This document shows positions 47,106 through 56,930 of a stretch of DNA of 64,000 bases, in pieces. This DNA is from Alloalcanivorax mobilis (GTDB taxonomy: Bacteria; Pseudomonadota; Gammaproteobacteria; Pseudomonadales; Alcanivoracaceae), in the NCBI RefSeq assembly GCF_002864685.1, contig NZ_NMQZ01000009.1, positions 1 to 64,000 on the forward strand, in the 5' to 3' direction. The notes under the pieces are model-generated. The model was given only the letters and a program-made list of their open reading frames with translations. It ran no database searches and was not told the origin of the DNA. Both the position numbers and the translations under genes were made by a program. Every line of letters begins with the position of its first letter. Within the stretch, counting starts at the first letter, position 1.

Positions 47106-47744
47106 ATGAACCGGGAAAAGCGTACCGAGATATTCCGCCGTTTGCGCGAGCAACGCCCGGAGCCCACCACCGAGCTGAATTACCAGACGCCGTTTGAACT
47201 GCTGGTGGCGGTGGTGCTTTCCGCCCAGGCCACCGACGTCGGCGTGAACAAAGCCACCGCCCGCCTGTTTCCAGTCGCCAACACGCCCCAGGCGATCCTC
47301 TCACTGGGTGTCGACGGGCTGAAACAGCACATCAAAACCATCGGCCTGTTCAATGCCAAAGCCGACAACGTGATTAAACTCTGCCGCCAACTGATCGAGC
47401 ACCATGAGGGTGAAGTGCCCCGTTCGCGGGCGGCGCTTGAGGCGCTGCCCGGTGTCGGCCGCAAAACCGCCAACGTGGTGCTGAACACCGCCTTCGGTGA
47501 GCCCACCATCGCCGTCGACACCCACATTTTCCGCGTCTCCAACCGCACCCGGATCGCACCGGGCAAAAACGTGCAGGAAGTGGAGAACCGGCTGATGCGC
47601 GTGATCCCCGAAGAGTTCAAGCGGGATTGCCACCACTGGCTGATCCTGCACGGGCGCTACACCTGCATAGCCCGCAAACCAAAATGCGGCGAGTGCATCA
47701 TCGCGGATCTTTGCGAGTTTCCTGTGAGTCAGAGGCCTGGGTAG
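47106..47744 (+). CDS. nth: Endonuclease III
   Basis: A 212-residue bifunctional DNA glycosylase/AP lyase for oxidised pyrimidines. The helix-hairpin-helix LPGVGRKTA carries the catalytic Lys120, and Asp138 lies in AVDTHIFR. The [4Fe-4S] ligands are Cys187, Cys194, Cys197 and Cys203. In enterics nth follows rsxE directly; here the glycine-zipper gene and the hairpin region lie between them. CGGAG precedes the ATG. Confidence 0.97.
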   Translation: MNREKRTEIFRRLREQRPEPTTELNYQTPFELLVAVVLSAQATDVGVNKATARLFPVANTPQAILSLGVDGLKQHIKTIGLFNAKADNVIKLCRQLIEHHEGEVPRSRAALEALPGVGRKTANVVLNTAFGEPTIAVDTHIFRVSNRTRIAPGKNVQEVENRLMRVIPEEFKRDCHHWLILHGRYTCIARKPKCGECIIADLCEFPVSQRPG

Positions 47745-47756
47745 GTTTGGGGAGTC

Positions 47757-47894
47757 GAAGTTGAAAGTTAAACGTTGAAAGGGGCACCGTGCCATCGGCG
47801 GGGCTGTGGCGTTTGCTGGCTGATCTGGTGCGGACATAGCCTGCACGCCGACATGGCTGCCGGCCGCGCTTTCGACTTTTCACTTTCAACTTTC
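47757..47894. repeat. Heptamer-repeat element E6 between nth and comEA
   Basis: The left arm (47757-47782) contains GTTGAAAGTTAAACGTTGAAA. The right arm (47869-47894) is the inverted complement type, TTTCACTTTCAACTTTC. The units are more degenerate than in E1 and E2. It lies in a convergent gap. Confidence 0.65.
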
Positions 47895-47903
47895 TCCTCG
47901 ATC

Positions 47904-47940
47904 AAAAAGCCCGGCCGCACGGGGAGGGGGTAACGGCCGG
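47904..47940 (-). terminator. Terminator of comEA
   Basis: On the minus strand CCGGCCG and CGGCCGG (perfect 7-bp arms, 16-nt loop) are followed by GGCTTTTT. It lies 36 bp beyond the stop. Confidence 0.6.
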
Positions 47941-47975
47941 ATAAAAGCACAACACAGCAGCGCATCATCAGTGAT

Positions 47976-48287
47976 CTATAAGGTGACCTGATCGCGGAAG
48001 CGGGCCAGAGTCTTTTCGCCGATGCCCTTGATCGCCAGGAGCTGGTCCACCGCCTTGAATGGCCCCTGCTGTTCGCGCCAGTCGACGATGGCCCGGGCTG
48101 TTTTCGGGCCGATGCCTTTTAATCCCTGTAGCTGCTCGGCACTGGCGCTGTTGATGTTGATGGTGGCGGCGACGGGCGCGCCCTCGCTGACGGCGGTGGC
48201 GCTGGCCGGCGTATCGCCGGTCGCGGCCTGGGCGGCGGGAAAGGCGCCGAGCAGGGCCAGACACAGCAGAAGGGTATAATGTTTCAT
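47976..48287 (-). CDS. ComEA-like helix-hairpin-helix DNA-binding protein
   Basis: A 103-residue exported protein. Signal peptide (MKHYTLLLCLALLGAFPAAQA), a short linker, then two HhH motifs (LQGLKGIGPKTARAIVDWR and LLAIKGIGEKTLARFRDQ) after ININSASAEQL. Such periplasmic HhH proteins bind double-stranded DNA during natural transformation or support DNA repair. AAGGAGAT precedes the ATG. Its presence fits a role for the exported ligases elsewhere in this window, but that link is inference. Confidence 0.88.
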   Translation of the reverse strand: MKHYTLLLCLALLGAFPAAQAATGDTPASATAVSEGAPVAATININSASAEQLQGLKGIGPKTARAIVDWREQQGPFKAVDQLLAIKGIGEKTLARFRDQVTL

Positions 48288-48381
48288 GGTCTTATCTCCT
48301 TGTGGTTGGTTAAGGAGACTCAGACTAAGCGGTTGATGCCACCTTGGCTGTCAGCCGGATCAGGCAATCGTTGCGCTCTGA

Positions 48382-49077
48382 TCAGGACAAAGTTTGTAGG
48401 ATTTCGTCCACTGCTTCCGTGGGATTTTGTGCCTGGGTGATGGGCCGTCCGATTACCATATAGTCCACGCCCAGCTCCCGCGCCGCGGCCGGGGTTACCA
48501 CCCGCCGCTGGTCGTCGCCGGCGCGGCCGGCGGGCCGGATGCCCGGCGTCACCAGCAAGAAATCATCACCACAATGCTCACGCAGCAATGTTGCTTCGTG
48601 GGCCGAGCAGACCACGCCGTCCAGACCGCTGTCGCGGGTCAGCGTGGCGAGCCTTGCCACCTGCTCACTGGGTTCGCACGCAAGACCGACCTCGGCCAGG
48701 TCGCTGCCGTCCTGGCTGGTCAACACCGTCACCGCGGTCAGCAAGGGAGGGGTTGCGAAGCCCGCCAGCGCTTCCCGAGCGGCGGTCATCATTCGCGAGC
48801 CGCCACTGGCGTGCACGTTCACCATCCACACGCCCAGTTCCGCGGCGGCCCGCACGGCGCCCGCCACGGTGTTGGGAATGTCGTGAAACTTGAGATCCAG
48901 AAACACCTGGAAGCCCCTGTTCTGCAGCGCTTCCACCACCGCCGGGCCGGCGCGCGTAAACAGTTCCTTGCCCACTTTTACCCGCACCCGCGACGGGTCC
49001 AGCCGGGCGGCCATCGCCAGGGCGTGGTCGGCGTTAGCGTAATCCAGGGCAACAATGATCGGGCTGTTCACGGTCAC
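48382..49077 (-). CDS. pyrF: Orotidine 5'-phosphate decarboxylase
   Basis: PyrF makes UMP from OMP, the last step of de novo pyrimidine synthesis. The 231-residue protein has [10 protein letters not shown], the catalytic [13 protein letters not shown] (Asp-Lys-Asp tetrad part) and VTPGIRP. The start is the GTG at 49077, which overlaps the lapB stop as GTGA and gives the usual Pseudomonas length. A longer upstream reading lies inside lapB. Confidence 0.95.
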   Translation of the reverse strand: MTVNSPIIVALDYANADHALAMAARLDPSRVRVKVGKELFTRAGPAVVEALQNRGFQVFLDLKFHDIPNTVAGAVRAAAELGVWMVNVHASGGSRMMTAAREALAGFATPPLLTAVTVLTSQDGSDLAEVGLACEPSEQVARLATLTRDSGLDGVVCSAHEATLLREHCGDDFLLVTPGIRPAGRAGDDQRRVVTPAAARELGVDYMVIGRPITQAQNPTEAVDEILQTLS

Positions 49078-50252
49078 GGCTTCGAGTCTCCTTCCGGGCG
49101 AGGTTTGATCGTGCCCCAACGCCGGCAACTGGGACAGCGCCATTGCAGCAGCGGGGTCTGGAAGCCGCAGCGGCGGCACTGGTAGATCGTCTTGTCACTG
49201 GAAAGGCGCTCGGTGAGCGTCTTAAGCACGCCCAGATGCTCGCGGGCTTCGCCCTCGGCGGAGCCCTGCAGATTCATGTCGATAATACGGTGCAGGCCGC
49301 GTACCGAGGGGTTGGCCTTCATGTAATCGGTGATGAACTCCGCCGCTTCCCGGTCGCCGTAGCGCTCGCGCAATTGCTCGGCCAGCAGCAGTACCCGGGC
49401 GGTGCTCGGCGTCTCGGCGCTGTAATCGGCGAGCATTTTGATGAAGGTCTCTTCCTGCTCCAGGTGCTGGTAGCACTGGCGCAACTCATCCAGCACTTCG
49501 TCGAAAAAGTCCTGGTCCTGTTTCCAGATGCGGCGGAAGGCACTGATCGCGGCGTCCCACTCCTGCTCGCGCATTTCCAGGCGCCCCTGCAGCACGCTGG
49601 CGCGCACACAGTCTTTATCGAAGCCCAGCGCCCGGCGCAGCATGCGGCGCGCCGGGCTGAGCTCGTTGCGCGAGGCCTGGGTGTCCGCCTCTTCGCAGCA
49701 ATAGTGGGCCAACAACGGACCGATCTTGGCGTCACCCTTGACCAGTTGCTCGCCCATGGAAATGGCGCTCGGCCAGTCCCGTTCCTGCTCGTAAAGGTTC
49801 ATCAGTTTGCGCAGCACCTGTTCGCGCTGTTCGCAATCCTGATCGAGCATTTCCAGCAGCACTTCCTCGGCGCGGTCGAACAAGCCGCCGGCAAGGTAAT
49901 CGTCGGCCAGTTCGAGTTGAATGCGCTCCTGTACGGAGCGCTCCAGCTCACCTTGCTCAAGCAAATGGGAGTGAATCAGAGTGGCGCGGTCGAACTCGCC
50001 GCGCTTGCGGAACAGGCGCGCCAGGCTGAGGTGGGTTTCCAGGGTCTGGGCGTTCACCTCAAGGCTGTTGAGCAGCGTCTCGACGGCTTTGTCGGGCTCT
50101 TCGTTGAGCAGAAAGTTGAGGCCGGCGACGTATTCCTGGGAGAGCGATGCCATGCGCCTGCGCTGGCGCCGCTTGCCTTCGCGGCGGCCAAGAAAGAACC
50201 CGGTGGCAATGGCGAAAAAGAACAGCGGAATCAGCCAAAGCGGTTCGCTCAT
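49074..50252 (-). CDS. lapB: LPS assembly protein LapB (YciM)
   Basis: A 392-residue inner-membrane protein that presents LpxC to FtsH and so limits LPS synthesis. An N-terminal anchor ([18 protein letters not shown]) is followed by about nine TPR repeats. A C-terminal rubredoxin-like zinc domain has CRRCG and CPSCRRWG. The ATG at 50252 overlaps the lapA stop (ATGA). This lapAB-pyrF order is widely conserved. Confidence 0.95.
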   Translation of the reverse strand: MSEPLWLIPLFFFAIATGFFLGRREGKRRQRRRMASLSQEYVAGLNFLLNEEPDKAVETLLNSLEVNAQTLETHLSLARLFRKRGEFDRATLIHSHLLEQGELERSVQERIQLELADDYLAGGLFDRAEEVLLEMLDQDCEQREQVLRKLMNLYEQERDWPSAISMGEQLVKGDAKIGPLLAHYCCEEADTQASRNELSPARRMLRRALGFDKDCVRASVLQGRLEMREQEWDAAISAFRRIWKQDQDFFDEVLDELRQCYQHLEQEETFIKMLADYSAETPSTARVLLLAEQLRERYGDREAAEFITDYMKANPSVRGLHRIIDMNLQGSAEGEAREHLGVLKTLTERLSSDKTIYQCRRCGFQTPLLQWRCPSCRRWGTIKPRPEGDSKP

Positions 50253-50488
50253 GAACGGCTTCCGAACAGGCCGCGCAGCCCTTTCAGGCCCAGGCCAGTG
50301 ACCAGGCCCACCAGCAGACCCAGCGCCAGCAACACCATCACCAGAGCCCCCAGGGACACCTGCCATTGCCAATCCGCGACCAGCATATCCACGGTCACCA
50401 GAGCGGTGTTGGCGGTGACGAACACGAAGGCCACGCCAAACACCAGCAGCAGTGCCAGCACCAGACAAACACGGTAGAGATTTCGCAT
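50249..50488 (-). CDS. lapA: LPS assembly protein LapA (DUF1049)
   Basis: A 79-residue protein with two membrane helices (LVLALLLVFGVAFVFVTAN and LGALVMVLLALGLLVGLVTG). The first ends in the conserved TANTALVTVD. It sits directly before lapB, so this is the true lapA; the gene at 1793 is a paralogue. AGGATG lies before the ATG. Confidence 0.93.
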   Translation of the reverse strand: MRNLYRVCLVLALLLVFGVAFVFVTANTALVTVDMLVADWQWQVSLGALVMVLLALGLLVGLVTGLGLKGLRGLFGSRS

Positions 50489-50533
50489 CAGAACATCCTA
50501 GAAGCTGTCAGCCTTGCCCGGAGCATTCGGTTC

Positions 50534-50902
50534 TCAGCCGTTGGCGGCGTCGAAGCGGCTGTCGTTACGGCCATTGCCATTGCGGGTGTCGCCGGAGGTT
50601 TCTTCCTCAAGGGATTGGTTGACCCGCTCTCGCAGTTCCTTGCCGGATTTGAAGTGGGGAACGTACTTGCCGTCCAGCTTGACGCTGGCACCGGTCTTGG
50701 GATTGCGACCCACGCGAGGGGCGCGGAAATGAAGGGAGAAGCTGCCAAAACCGCGTATTTCGATGCGGCCACCCTCGGCGAGGGTGTCGGCCATGTAATC
50801 GATCAGACTTTTTACAGCGAGCTCCACATCCCTGGGAGACAACTGCTGGTTTTTCCTGACAATGCGGGCAATCAGTTTTGACTTGGTTAACGCTGACGCC
50901 AT
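50534..50902 (-). CDS. ihfB: Integration host factor beta subunit, extended tail
   Basis: A 122-residue nucleoid protein that, with IhfA, bends DNA sharply. The core closely matches E. coli IhfB ([39 protein letters not shown], and [10 protein letters not shown]). After residue 94 it carries about 28 extra hydrophilic residues (Glu, Asn, Gly, Asp, Arg) absent from the enteric protein. The N-terminus also has a short MASA extension. It lies between rpsA and lapA, its usual place. Confidence 0.93.
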   Translation of the reverse strand: MASALTKSKLIARIVRKNQQLSPRDVELAVKSLIDYMADTLAEGGRIEIRGFGSFSLHFRAPRVGRNPKTGASVKLDGKYVPHFKSGKELRERVNQSLEEETSGDTRNGNGRNDSRFDAANG

Positions 50903-50934
50903 TGCACCTTACTCCCCTGGGCCCTCGGCCCAGC

Positions 50935-50957
50935 GGGGCCGGCGTAATGCCGGCCCC
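50935..50957 (-). terminator. Hairpin between rpsA and ihfB
   Basis: Perfect 9-bp arms GGGGCCGGC and GCCGGCCCC with a GTAAT loop. There is no T tract. It may attenuate or stabilise the rpsA transcript. Confidence 0.5.
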
Positions 50958-50970
50958 CGGGGAGGAGCCA

Positions 50971-52653
50971 TTATGACTCGTTGCTGTTTTCCATCTGCTG
51001 CTTGATCAGATCACCAATGGTTTTCGGTGCATTGGCGTCCTGACCAGAGGACAGATTGTCCATCGCCTCACGATCCTGTACCTGATCCTTGGCGCGCACG
51101 GACAGCGTGATAACGCGGTTTTTGCGATCAATGTTAGTGATGCGGGCTTCCACCTCATCGCCAACCTTGAGCACTTCGGAGGCATCGTTGACACGGTCGC
51201 GGCTGATCTCGCTGGCACGCAGGCTTGCTTCTACGTTCTCGGCCAGATCAATGGTGGCGCCTTTGGCGTCCACTTCACGCACGGTACCCTTAACGATGGT
51301 TCCTTTCTCATTGGCAGCAACATACTGAGCAAACGGATCGTCTGTCAACTGCTTGATTCCAAGGGAAATTCTTTCCCGGTCGGCATCAATGGACAGGACC
51401 ACGGTTTCCAGCTCGTCACCCTTGTTGAAGTTGCGCACGGCATCTTCGCCCTGCTCTTCCCAGGAGATGTCGGACAGGTGCACCAGACCGTCGATGCCAC
51501 CTTCCAGACCAATGAAGATACCGAAGTCGGTGATCGACTTGATCTTGCCGCTGATGCGGTCGCCTTTCTGGTATTTCTCGGCGAAGGCTTCCCACGGGTT
51601 GGACATGCACTGCTTGATACCCAGGGAGATACGACGACGATCTTCGTCGATATCCAGGATCATCACCTCTACTTCGTCGCCGATCTCGACCACTTTGGAG
51701 GGGTGGATGTTTTTGTTGGTCCAGTCCATTTCGGAGACGTGAACCAGGCCTTCCACACCCTCTTCGATTTCGGCGAAGCAGCCGTAATCGGTGAGGTTGG
51801 TGACCCGTGCCTTGACCTTGGCGCCTTCCGGGTATTTCTGCACGATGTCGTGCCACGGATCTTCGCCCAGCTGCTTGAGGCCCAGGGAGACACGCATTTT
51901 CTCGCGGTCGAACTTGAGAACCTTGACTTCGATTTCCTGGCCCACTTCGACGATTTCGCTGGGATGCTTGATGCGTTTCCAGGCCATGTCGGTAATGTGC
52001 AGCAGACCGTCGATGCCACCCAGGTCCACGAACGCGCCGTAGTCGGTCAGGTTCTTGACGATACCCTTGACGACCATGCCTTCCTGCAGGGTTTCCAGCA
52101 GGGCTTCGCGCTCGGCGGAGTGTTCGGCTTCCATGACTGCGCGGCGGGAAACCACCACGTTATTGCGCTTGGGATCGAGCTTGATGACCTTGAAATCCAG
52201 GTCTTTTCCTTCCAGGTGGGTCACGTCACGAACCGGACGGATGTCCACCAGGGAACCGGGAAGGAAGGCGCGGATCGGGCCGATATCGACGGTGAAGCCA
52301 CCCTTCACCTTGCCGGAAATCTGACCTTTGACGATCTCGTCCTTGTCGAAAGCCACTTCCAATTCGCCCCACACTTCGGCGCGCTTGGCTTTTTCACGGG
52401 ACAGGCGGGTGAAGCCCATGCCATCGTCGATGGCATCAACGGCTACTTCCACCTCGTCGCCTTCGGCGATTTCCAGCTCACCGGTTTCGCTCAGAAACTC
52501 ATCGCGGGAGATGATGCCTTCGGATTTCAGGCCGGCGTTAACGGTAACCCAATCGCTGTCGATGGCGACCACGGTGCCTTTGATAATGGAACCACGGGCA
52601 ACGTCAAGGTCCTTGAGGCTTTCTTCAAAAAGTTCGGCAAAAGATTCAGTCAT
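50971..52653 (-). CDS. rpsA: 30S ribosomal protein S1
   Basis: A 560-residue RNA-binding ribosomal protein with six S1 motifs (starts near residues 20, 105, 190, 275, 362 and 450), which recruits structured mRNAs. Repeats such as [20 protein letters not shown] and [20 protein letters not shown] are clear. The start at 52653 ([12 protein letters not shown]) is the family start. The upstream Shine-Dalgarno sequence is weak, as is usual for rpsA, which is autoregulated. Confidence 0.97.
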   Translation of the reverse strand: MTESFAELFEESLKDLDVARGSIIKGTVVAIDSDWVTVNAGLKSEGIISRDEFLSETGELEIAEGDEVEVAVDAIDDGMGFTRLSREKAKRAEVWGELEVAFDKDEIVKGQISGKVKGGFTVDIGPIRAFLPGSLVDIRPVRDVTHLEGKDLDFKVIKLDPKRNNVVVSRRAVMEAEHSAEREALLETLQEGMVVKGIVKNLTDYGAFVDLGGIDGLLHITDMAWKRIKHPSEIVEVGQEIEVKVLKFDREKMRVSLGLKQLGEDPWHDIVQKYPEGAKVKARVTNLTDYGCFAEIEEGVEGLVHVSEMDWTNKNIHPSKVVEIGDEVEVMILDIDEDRRRISLGIKQCMSNPWEAFAEKYQKGDRISGKIKSITDFGIFIGLEGGIDGLVHLSDISWEEQGEDAVRNFNKGDELETVVLSIDADRERISLGIKQLTDDPFAQYVAANEKGTIVKGTVREVDAKGATIDLAENVEASLRASEISRDRVNDASEVLKVGDEVEARITNIDRKNRVITLSVRAKDQVQDREAMDNLSSGQDANAPKTIGDLIKQQMENSNES

Positions 52654-52763
52654 GGAGTCTCTCACGGGCACACATGCCAACCAGCAGACATGGGTTATTT
52701 ATAAAAGGTCTCCGCTCCAAGCTGGCTTACTGTAAGAAGCGGGAGAGCCTGTTACCAAACAAC

Positions 52764-52827
52764 CATAGCAGCGGCTTGAGCCGCGCCCTCGTTTTGCTCC
52801 GGGGGCGCGGCTCAAGCCGCTGCTATG
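52764..52827. repeat. Perfect 25-bp inverted repeat between cmk and rpsA
   Basis: Arms 52764-52788 and 52803-52827 are exact inverted copies (CATAGCAGCGGCTTGAGCCG...), loop 14 nt. Each arm contains the GCGGCTTGAGCCGC palindrome, the style of REP elements. It separates the cmk stop from rpsA and may insulate rpsA or process the cotranscript. Confidence 0.85.
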
Positions 52828-52847
52828 AATATTCTTTAAACCGGGCG

Positions 52848-53519
52848 TCAGGTCAGAGACCGGGCGGCGGCTTCATCAAGGATACGCTGCACCACCTGAT
52901 CCACGCTCATTTCGGTGGAATCGACCACCACGGCGTCGTCGGCGGCCTTCAAGGGGGCGACATCGCGCTTCATATCCCGCTCGTCACGGGTACGGATGTC
53001 CTCAATGAGGGTCGCGAGGGTAGCACCAAAGCCCTTTTCCTTCAACTGGGCATGGCGCCGGCGGGCGCGTTCCTCGGCGCTGGCGGTCAGGTAGATTTTC
53101 AGTGGCGCGTCGATGAACACCACCGTGCCCATGTCGCGGCCGTCGGCGACCAACCCGGGGGCCAGGGCAAAGGCGCGCTGGCGCGCGAACAGGGCGTCAC
53201 GCACCGGCTGCAGCACCGCCACCTGGCTGGCCAGCTCACCGACCCGTTCCTGGCGGATCTCATTGCCGACGTCCTCGCCGTCCAAAATCACCACCGTGTC
53301 CCCTTTGCCCTCGCGGAACGTCACCGGCAAGCGCTCGGCCAGATCAACCAGCCGCATTTCGTCATCCAGCGGCACGCCCAGGCGCTGCGCGTGCAGCCCC
53401 AGCACCCGGTACAGCGCGCCGGAATCGAGCAGATGCCAGCTCAGGCGGGCCGCCACCTGACGCGCCACCGTGCCTTTGCCGGAAGAGACCGGGCCATCAA
53501 TGGTAATAATCGGAATCAT
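52848..53519 (-). CDS. cmk: Cytidylate kinase
   Basis: A 223-residue enzyme phosphorylating CMP and dCMP. The P-loop ITIDGPVSSGKGTVA, DGRDMGTVVF and the lid RRRHAQLKEKG region are present. The ATG at 53519 overlaps the aroA-part stop (ATGA) and follows GGAGGTG. It is cotranscribed with tyrA-aroA, as in Pseudomonas. Confidence 0.96.
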   Translation of the reverse strand: MIPIITIDGPVSSGKGTVARQVAARLSWHLLDSGALYRVLGLHAQRLGVPLDDEMRLVDLAERLPVTFREGKGDTVVILDGEDVGNEIRQERVGELASQVAVLQPVRDALFARQRAFALAPGLVADGRDMGTVVFIDAPLKIYLTASAEERARRRHAQLKEKGFGATLATLIEDIRTRDERDMKRDVAPLKAADDAVVVDSTEMSVDQVVQRILDEAAARSLT

Positions 53520-55753
53520 TGCACCTCCAGGGCGAGGCCGGCGGCGCGCGCCAGATCGGCGAAGCCGGGGAAACTGGTGGCCACGTTGGCGCAGTGGCGA
53601 ATGGTAATCGGCGCCGAGGCACACAAGCCGGCGATGGCAAAGCTCATGGCGATGCGATGATCGCCATGGGATTCCACCTCTCCGCCTCCCAATGGGCCGC
53701 CGACAATACGGATGCCGTCGTCGAACACCTCATGCTCGACCCCCAGCGTGGCCAGGCCATCGGCCATCACCTGAATGCGGTCGGACTCCTTGACGCGCAG
53801 CTCCTCGGCGCCGCGCAGCACGGTTTCGCCATCGGCACAGGCGGCGGCGATGAACAACGCCGGGAATTCATCGATCGCCAGCGGCACCAGCTCGGCGGGG
53901 ATCTCAATGCCCTTCAGAGGCGCCGCCCTGACCACCAGATCCGCCACCGGCTCGCCGCCGGCGTCGCGGGGGTTATCCAGGCGAATGTCGGCGCCCATCA
54001 GTTTAAGAATGTCGATCACCCCGGTGCGGGTCGGGTTGACGCCCACGTGCGGCAGCGTCACCTCGCTGCCCGCGGCAATCGAGGCGGCAACCAGGAAAAA
54101 CGCCGCCGAGGAAATGTCCGCGGGCACTTCCAGGCGGGTGGCGGTCAACGTCTGGCCGCCGCGCACGGCGCTGGTGGGGCCGTCCCGGCGCACGCTGACG
54201 CCGAAACCGCCCAACATGCGCTCGGTGTGATCGCGGGTCGGTGCCGGTTCTGTGACCGAGGTCTCGCCGTCGGCGTAGAGCCCGGCCAGCAGCACCGCGG
54301 ACTTCACCTGGGCGGACGCCATCGGCAGGTCATAATGGAAGCCCTTAAGCGTCTGGCCGCCATGTATACGCACCGGTGGGCGGCCGCCCTCGCCGGTGGT
54401 GATGTGCGCGCCCATTTCGCGCAACGGCTTGGCCACCCGCTCCATCGGGCGTTTGGCCAGCGACTCATCGCCGCTCAGTTCCACGTCAAACGCCTGGCCG
54501 GCCAGCAAACCGGTGAGCAGGCGCATGGAAGTGCCGGAATTGCCCATATACAGGGGCTCCTCCGGCGCTTTCAGCCCGTGCAGGCCAACCCCGTGCACCG
54601 TCACCTGGCCGTTGTGTGGCCCCTCGATCACCACCCCCATGTCGCGAAACGCCTGCAGCGTGGCCAGAGCGTCCTCGCCTTCCAGGAACCCTTCCACCTC
54701 GGTGACCCCCTGGGCCAGCGAGGCGAGCATGATGGAGCGGTGGGAAATGGACTTATCACCGGGCACCCGCAGGCGGCCCTGCAGGCGGCCACCGGGGGCG
54801 ACCACGAAAGTCGGATTGTTTTGTTCAGTCATGCCTGTCTCATCATCGCAATGGCGCGCGCGAGTGTAGGAGGTGCGCGTGTTCATGGCCAGAAAGTGAG
54901 CCCGGGCGGCGTTGGCCCGGGTCATGATGCCCATCAGGGCCTCGGCGTCGTCTTCACCGATGGCGCGCTGGAAACGGTCGATGCCATCGCGAAACAGCGC
55001 CAGCGCTTCGAGCACCGCCTGGCGGTTCTCGCGGAAGATATCGTGCCACATCACCGGGTCGGAGCTGGCAATGCGGGTAAAATCGCGGAAGCCGCCGGCG
55101 GCGTAGCGGAAAATCTCGTTGGAATCTCCCTGACGGGCCAGCGTATCGACCAGCGAAAAGGCCAACAGATGCGGCAAATGGCTGGTTTCCGCCAGCACCC
55201 GGTCGTGGTGATCGGGGGTCATTTCCAGCACCTCGGCGCCCACCGCGCGCCACACCTCGGCGACCCGGGCCAGGGCCTCGGCGTCGGTCCGCGCCACCGG
55301 GGTGAGGATCACCCGGTGCTGCTCGTAGAGGTGTGCATCCGCCGCTTCCACACCGCTCTTTTCCTTGCCGGCAATCGGGTGGCCCGGCACGAACCGGGGA
55401 AAATGATCGCCGAGAGCGGCGCGGGCCGCCTCGATCACCGCCCCTTTGACACTGCCGCCGTCGGTGACGATGGCGCGCTCCGCCAGCCCGGGCTTCAGCG
55501 CCGCCAGCACCTTGCCCATGGCCGACACCGGCGTGGCCACGAACACCAGCTCGGCGCCGCGCACCGCCACCGCCAGATCCTGGCTGCCCTCGTCGATCAG
55601 GCCCAGCGCCAGCCCTTGCTCCAGGGTGCGCGCCGAGCGCGAGCCCGCCACCACGGTACGCGCCAGCCCGCGCTCACGCAGGGCGGCGGCCAGGGAGCCG
55701 CCGATCAGCCCGAGCCCGATGATCGCCACCCGGTTGAACAACGGTGCGGTCAT
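53516..55753 (-). CDS. tyrA-aroA: Bifunctional prephenate dehydrogenase / EPSP synthase
   Basis: A 745-residue fusion. Residues 1 to about 300 are prephenate/arogenate dehydrogenase (AIIGLGLIGGSLA, GHPIAGKEKSG, HLPHLLAFSL), which oxidises prephenate for tyrosine. From residue 308 (MTEQNNPTF) it is EPSP synthase (VPGDKSISHRS, GNSGTSMRLLTGLLAG, KESDRI), the sixth shikimate step. SAQVKS and KRPMERV are features of class II EPSP synthases. The fusion is known from Pseudomonas and Alcanivorax-like bacteria. GGGAG precedes the ATG. Confidence 0.96.
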   Translation of the reverse strand: MTAPLFNRVAIIGLGLIGGSLAAALRERGLARTVVAGSRSARTLEQGLALGLIDEGSQDLAVAVRGAELVFVATPVSAMGKVLAALKPGLAERAIVTDGGSVKGAVIEAARAALGDHFPRFVPGHPIAGKEKSGVEAADAHLYEQHRVILTPVARTDAEALARVAEVWRAVGAEVLEMTPDHHDRVLAETSHLPHLLAFSLVDTLARQGDSNEIFRYAAGGFRDFTRIASSDPVMWHDIFRENRQAVLEALALFRDGIDRFQRAIGEDDAEALMGIMTRANAARAHFLAMNTRTSYTRARHCDDETGMTEQNNPTFVVAPGGRLQGRLRVPGDKSISHRSIMLASLAQGVTEVEGFLEGEDALATLQAFRDMGVVIEGPHNGQVTVHGVGLHGLKAPEEPLYMGNSGTSMRLLTGLLAGQAFDVELSGDESLAKRPMERVAKPLREMGAHITTGEGGRPPVRIHGGQTLKGFHYDLPMASAQVKSAVLLAGLYADGETSVTEPAPTRDHTERMLGGFGVSVRRDGPTSAVRGGQTLTATRLEVPADISSAAFFLVAASIAAGSEVTLPHVGVNPTRTGVIDILKLMGADIRLDNPRDAGGEPVADLVVRAAPLKGIEIPAELVPLAIDEFPALFIAAACADGETVLRGAEELRVKESDRIQVMADGLATLGVEHEVFDDGIRIVGGPLGGGEVESHGDHRIAMSFAIAGLCASAPITIRHCANVATSFPGFADLARAAGLALEVQ

Positions 55754-55778
55754 GGTGTTGCTCCCCGAGGCATCGCCA

Positions 55779-56882
55779 TCAGCGCTTCAGCACTTTGTTC
55801 AGGGCCGCCAGAAAGCGTTCATTTTCCCGCGCGGTGCCGGTGGTCACACGCAGGTGCCGGGGCAGACCGTAGCCACCCAGCGGGCGCACGATCACCCCCT
55901 CGCGCAACAACGCCTGATACACCGGCTCCGCTTCACCGCCGCAGTCGAAGGTGACGAAATTGGCCACCGACGGAATGTGTTCGAGACCGGCCTGATCCAG
56001 CCCTTCCACCAGTTGCCCGAGACCGGCGGTGTTTTCACTCTTGGAGTTTTCGATGTGATCGATGTCGTCCAGGGCGGCTTCCGCCGCCGCCAGCGCCGGA
56101 ATATTGACGTTGAACGGCTGACGCACCCGGTTGAGCACATCCGCCAGCTGCGGGTGCGACACCGAGTAACCAACCCGCAGACCGGCCAGGCCATGAATTT
56201 TCGAGAAGGTGCGCAGCACCACCAGGTTGGGGTACCGCGCGAGCCGGTCGAGACCGTTGGGGTAATGGCTTTCTTCCACGTACTCGCAGTAGGCCTCGTC
56301 GAGCACCACGATCACGTCTTCCGGGACCCGCGCCAGGAAGGCATCCAGCGCGTGGGCGTTGAACCAGGTGCCGGTGGGGTTGTTGGGGTTGGCCAGGAAC
56401 ACGATGCGGGTGCGCTCGTTGATCGCGTCCGCCATCGCCGCCAGATCGTGGCCGTACAAATTGGACGGCACCACCACCGGTTTCGCCGAACAGGCCAGGG
56501 TCACCAGCGGGTAAATGGCAAAACCGTACTCCGAGCTGACGGTTTCATCGCCGGGCCGCAAATAGGCGTGGGCGATCATCTCCAGCAGATCGTTGGAGCC
56601 GTTGCCCAGGGTCAGTTGGCTGAATTCCACCCGCAGCCGCTCGGCCAGCGCCGCCTTCAGCGAATAGCCTGCGCCATCCGGATACAGATGGCTCTGCCCC
56701 AGGGCATGCCGCGCCGCGTCCATGGCCCGATGGCTCGGCCCGAGGGGATTTTCGTTGCTGGCCAGCTTAATCACATCGCGCACGCCCAGCTCGCGCTGCA
56801 ACTCCTCGATGGGCTTGCCGGGCTGATAGGGCCTCAGTTGCTGCACACCGCTGTTCGCCAATTGGATAAAGTCGCAGGTCAT
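55779..56882 (-). CDS. hisC: Histidinol-phosphate aminotransferase (HisC2 type)
   Basis: A 367-residue PLP aminotransferase with IKLASNENPLGPS, NPNNPTGTWF, the DEAYCEYV Asp and the PLP Lys in FSKIHGLAGLRVGY. In this aromatic gene cluster it probably transaminates aromatic keto acids or imidazole acetol phosphate. The sequence alone does not decide which. A spacer with a heptamer element follows toward pheA. Confidence 0.93.
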   Translation of the reverse strand: MTCDFIQLANSGVQQLRPYQPGKPIEELQRELGVRDVIKLASNENPLGPSHRAMDAARHALGQSHLYPDGAGYSLKAALAERLRVEFSQLTLGNGSNDLLEMIAHAYLRPGDETVSSEYGFAIYPLVTLACSAKPVVVPSNLYGHDLAAMADAINERTRIVFLANPNNPTGTWFNAHALDAFLARVPEDVIVVLDEAYCEYVEESHYPNGLDRLARYPNLVVLRTFSKIHGLAGLRVGYSVSHPQLADVLNRVRQPFNVNIPALAAAEAALDDIDHIENSKSENTAGLGQLVEGLDQAGLEHIPSVANFVTFDCGGEAEPVYQALLREGVIVRPLGGYGLPRHLRVTTGTARENERFLAALNKVLKR

Positions 56883-56930
56883 AAGTTGTTCCTAAATCGC
56901 CGGTAGAGAGTCGCTCTAAAGTTCCTGGTT

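Noticed and set aside
53516-55753. tyrA-aroA fusion as an assembly error or novelty
   Set aside because: The fusion is known in Pseudomonas and relatives, and both halves are full length.
53519-55954. Long open frame (about 811 codons) antisense to tyrA-aroA
   Set aside because: Same reason: a shadow of a clearly assigned gene.
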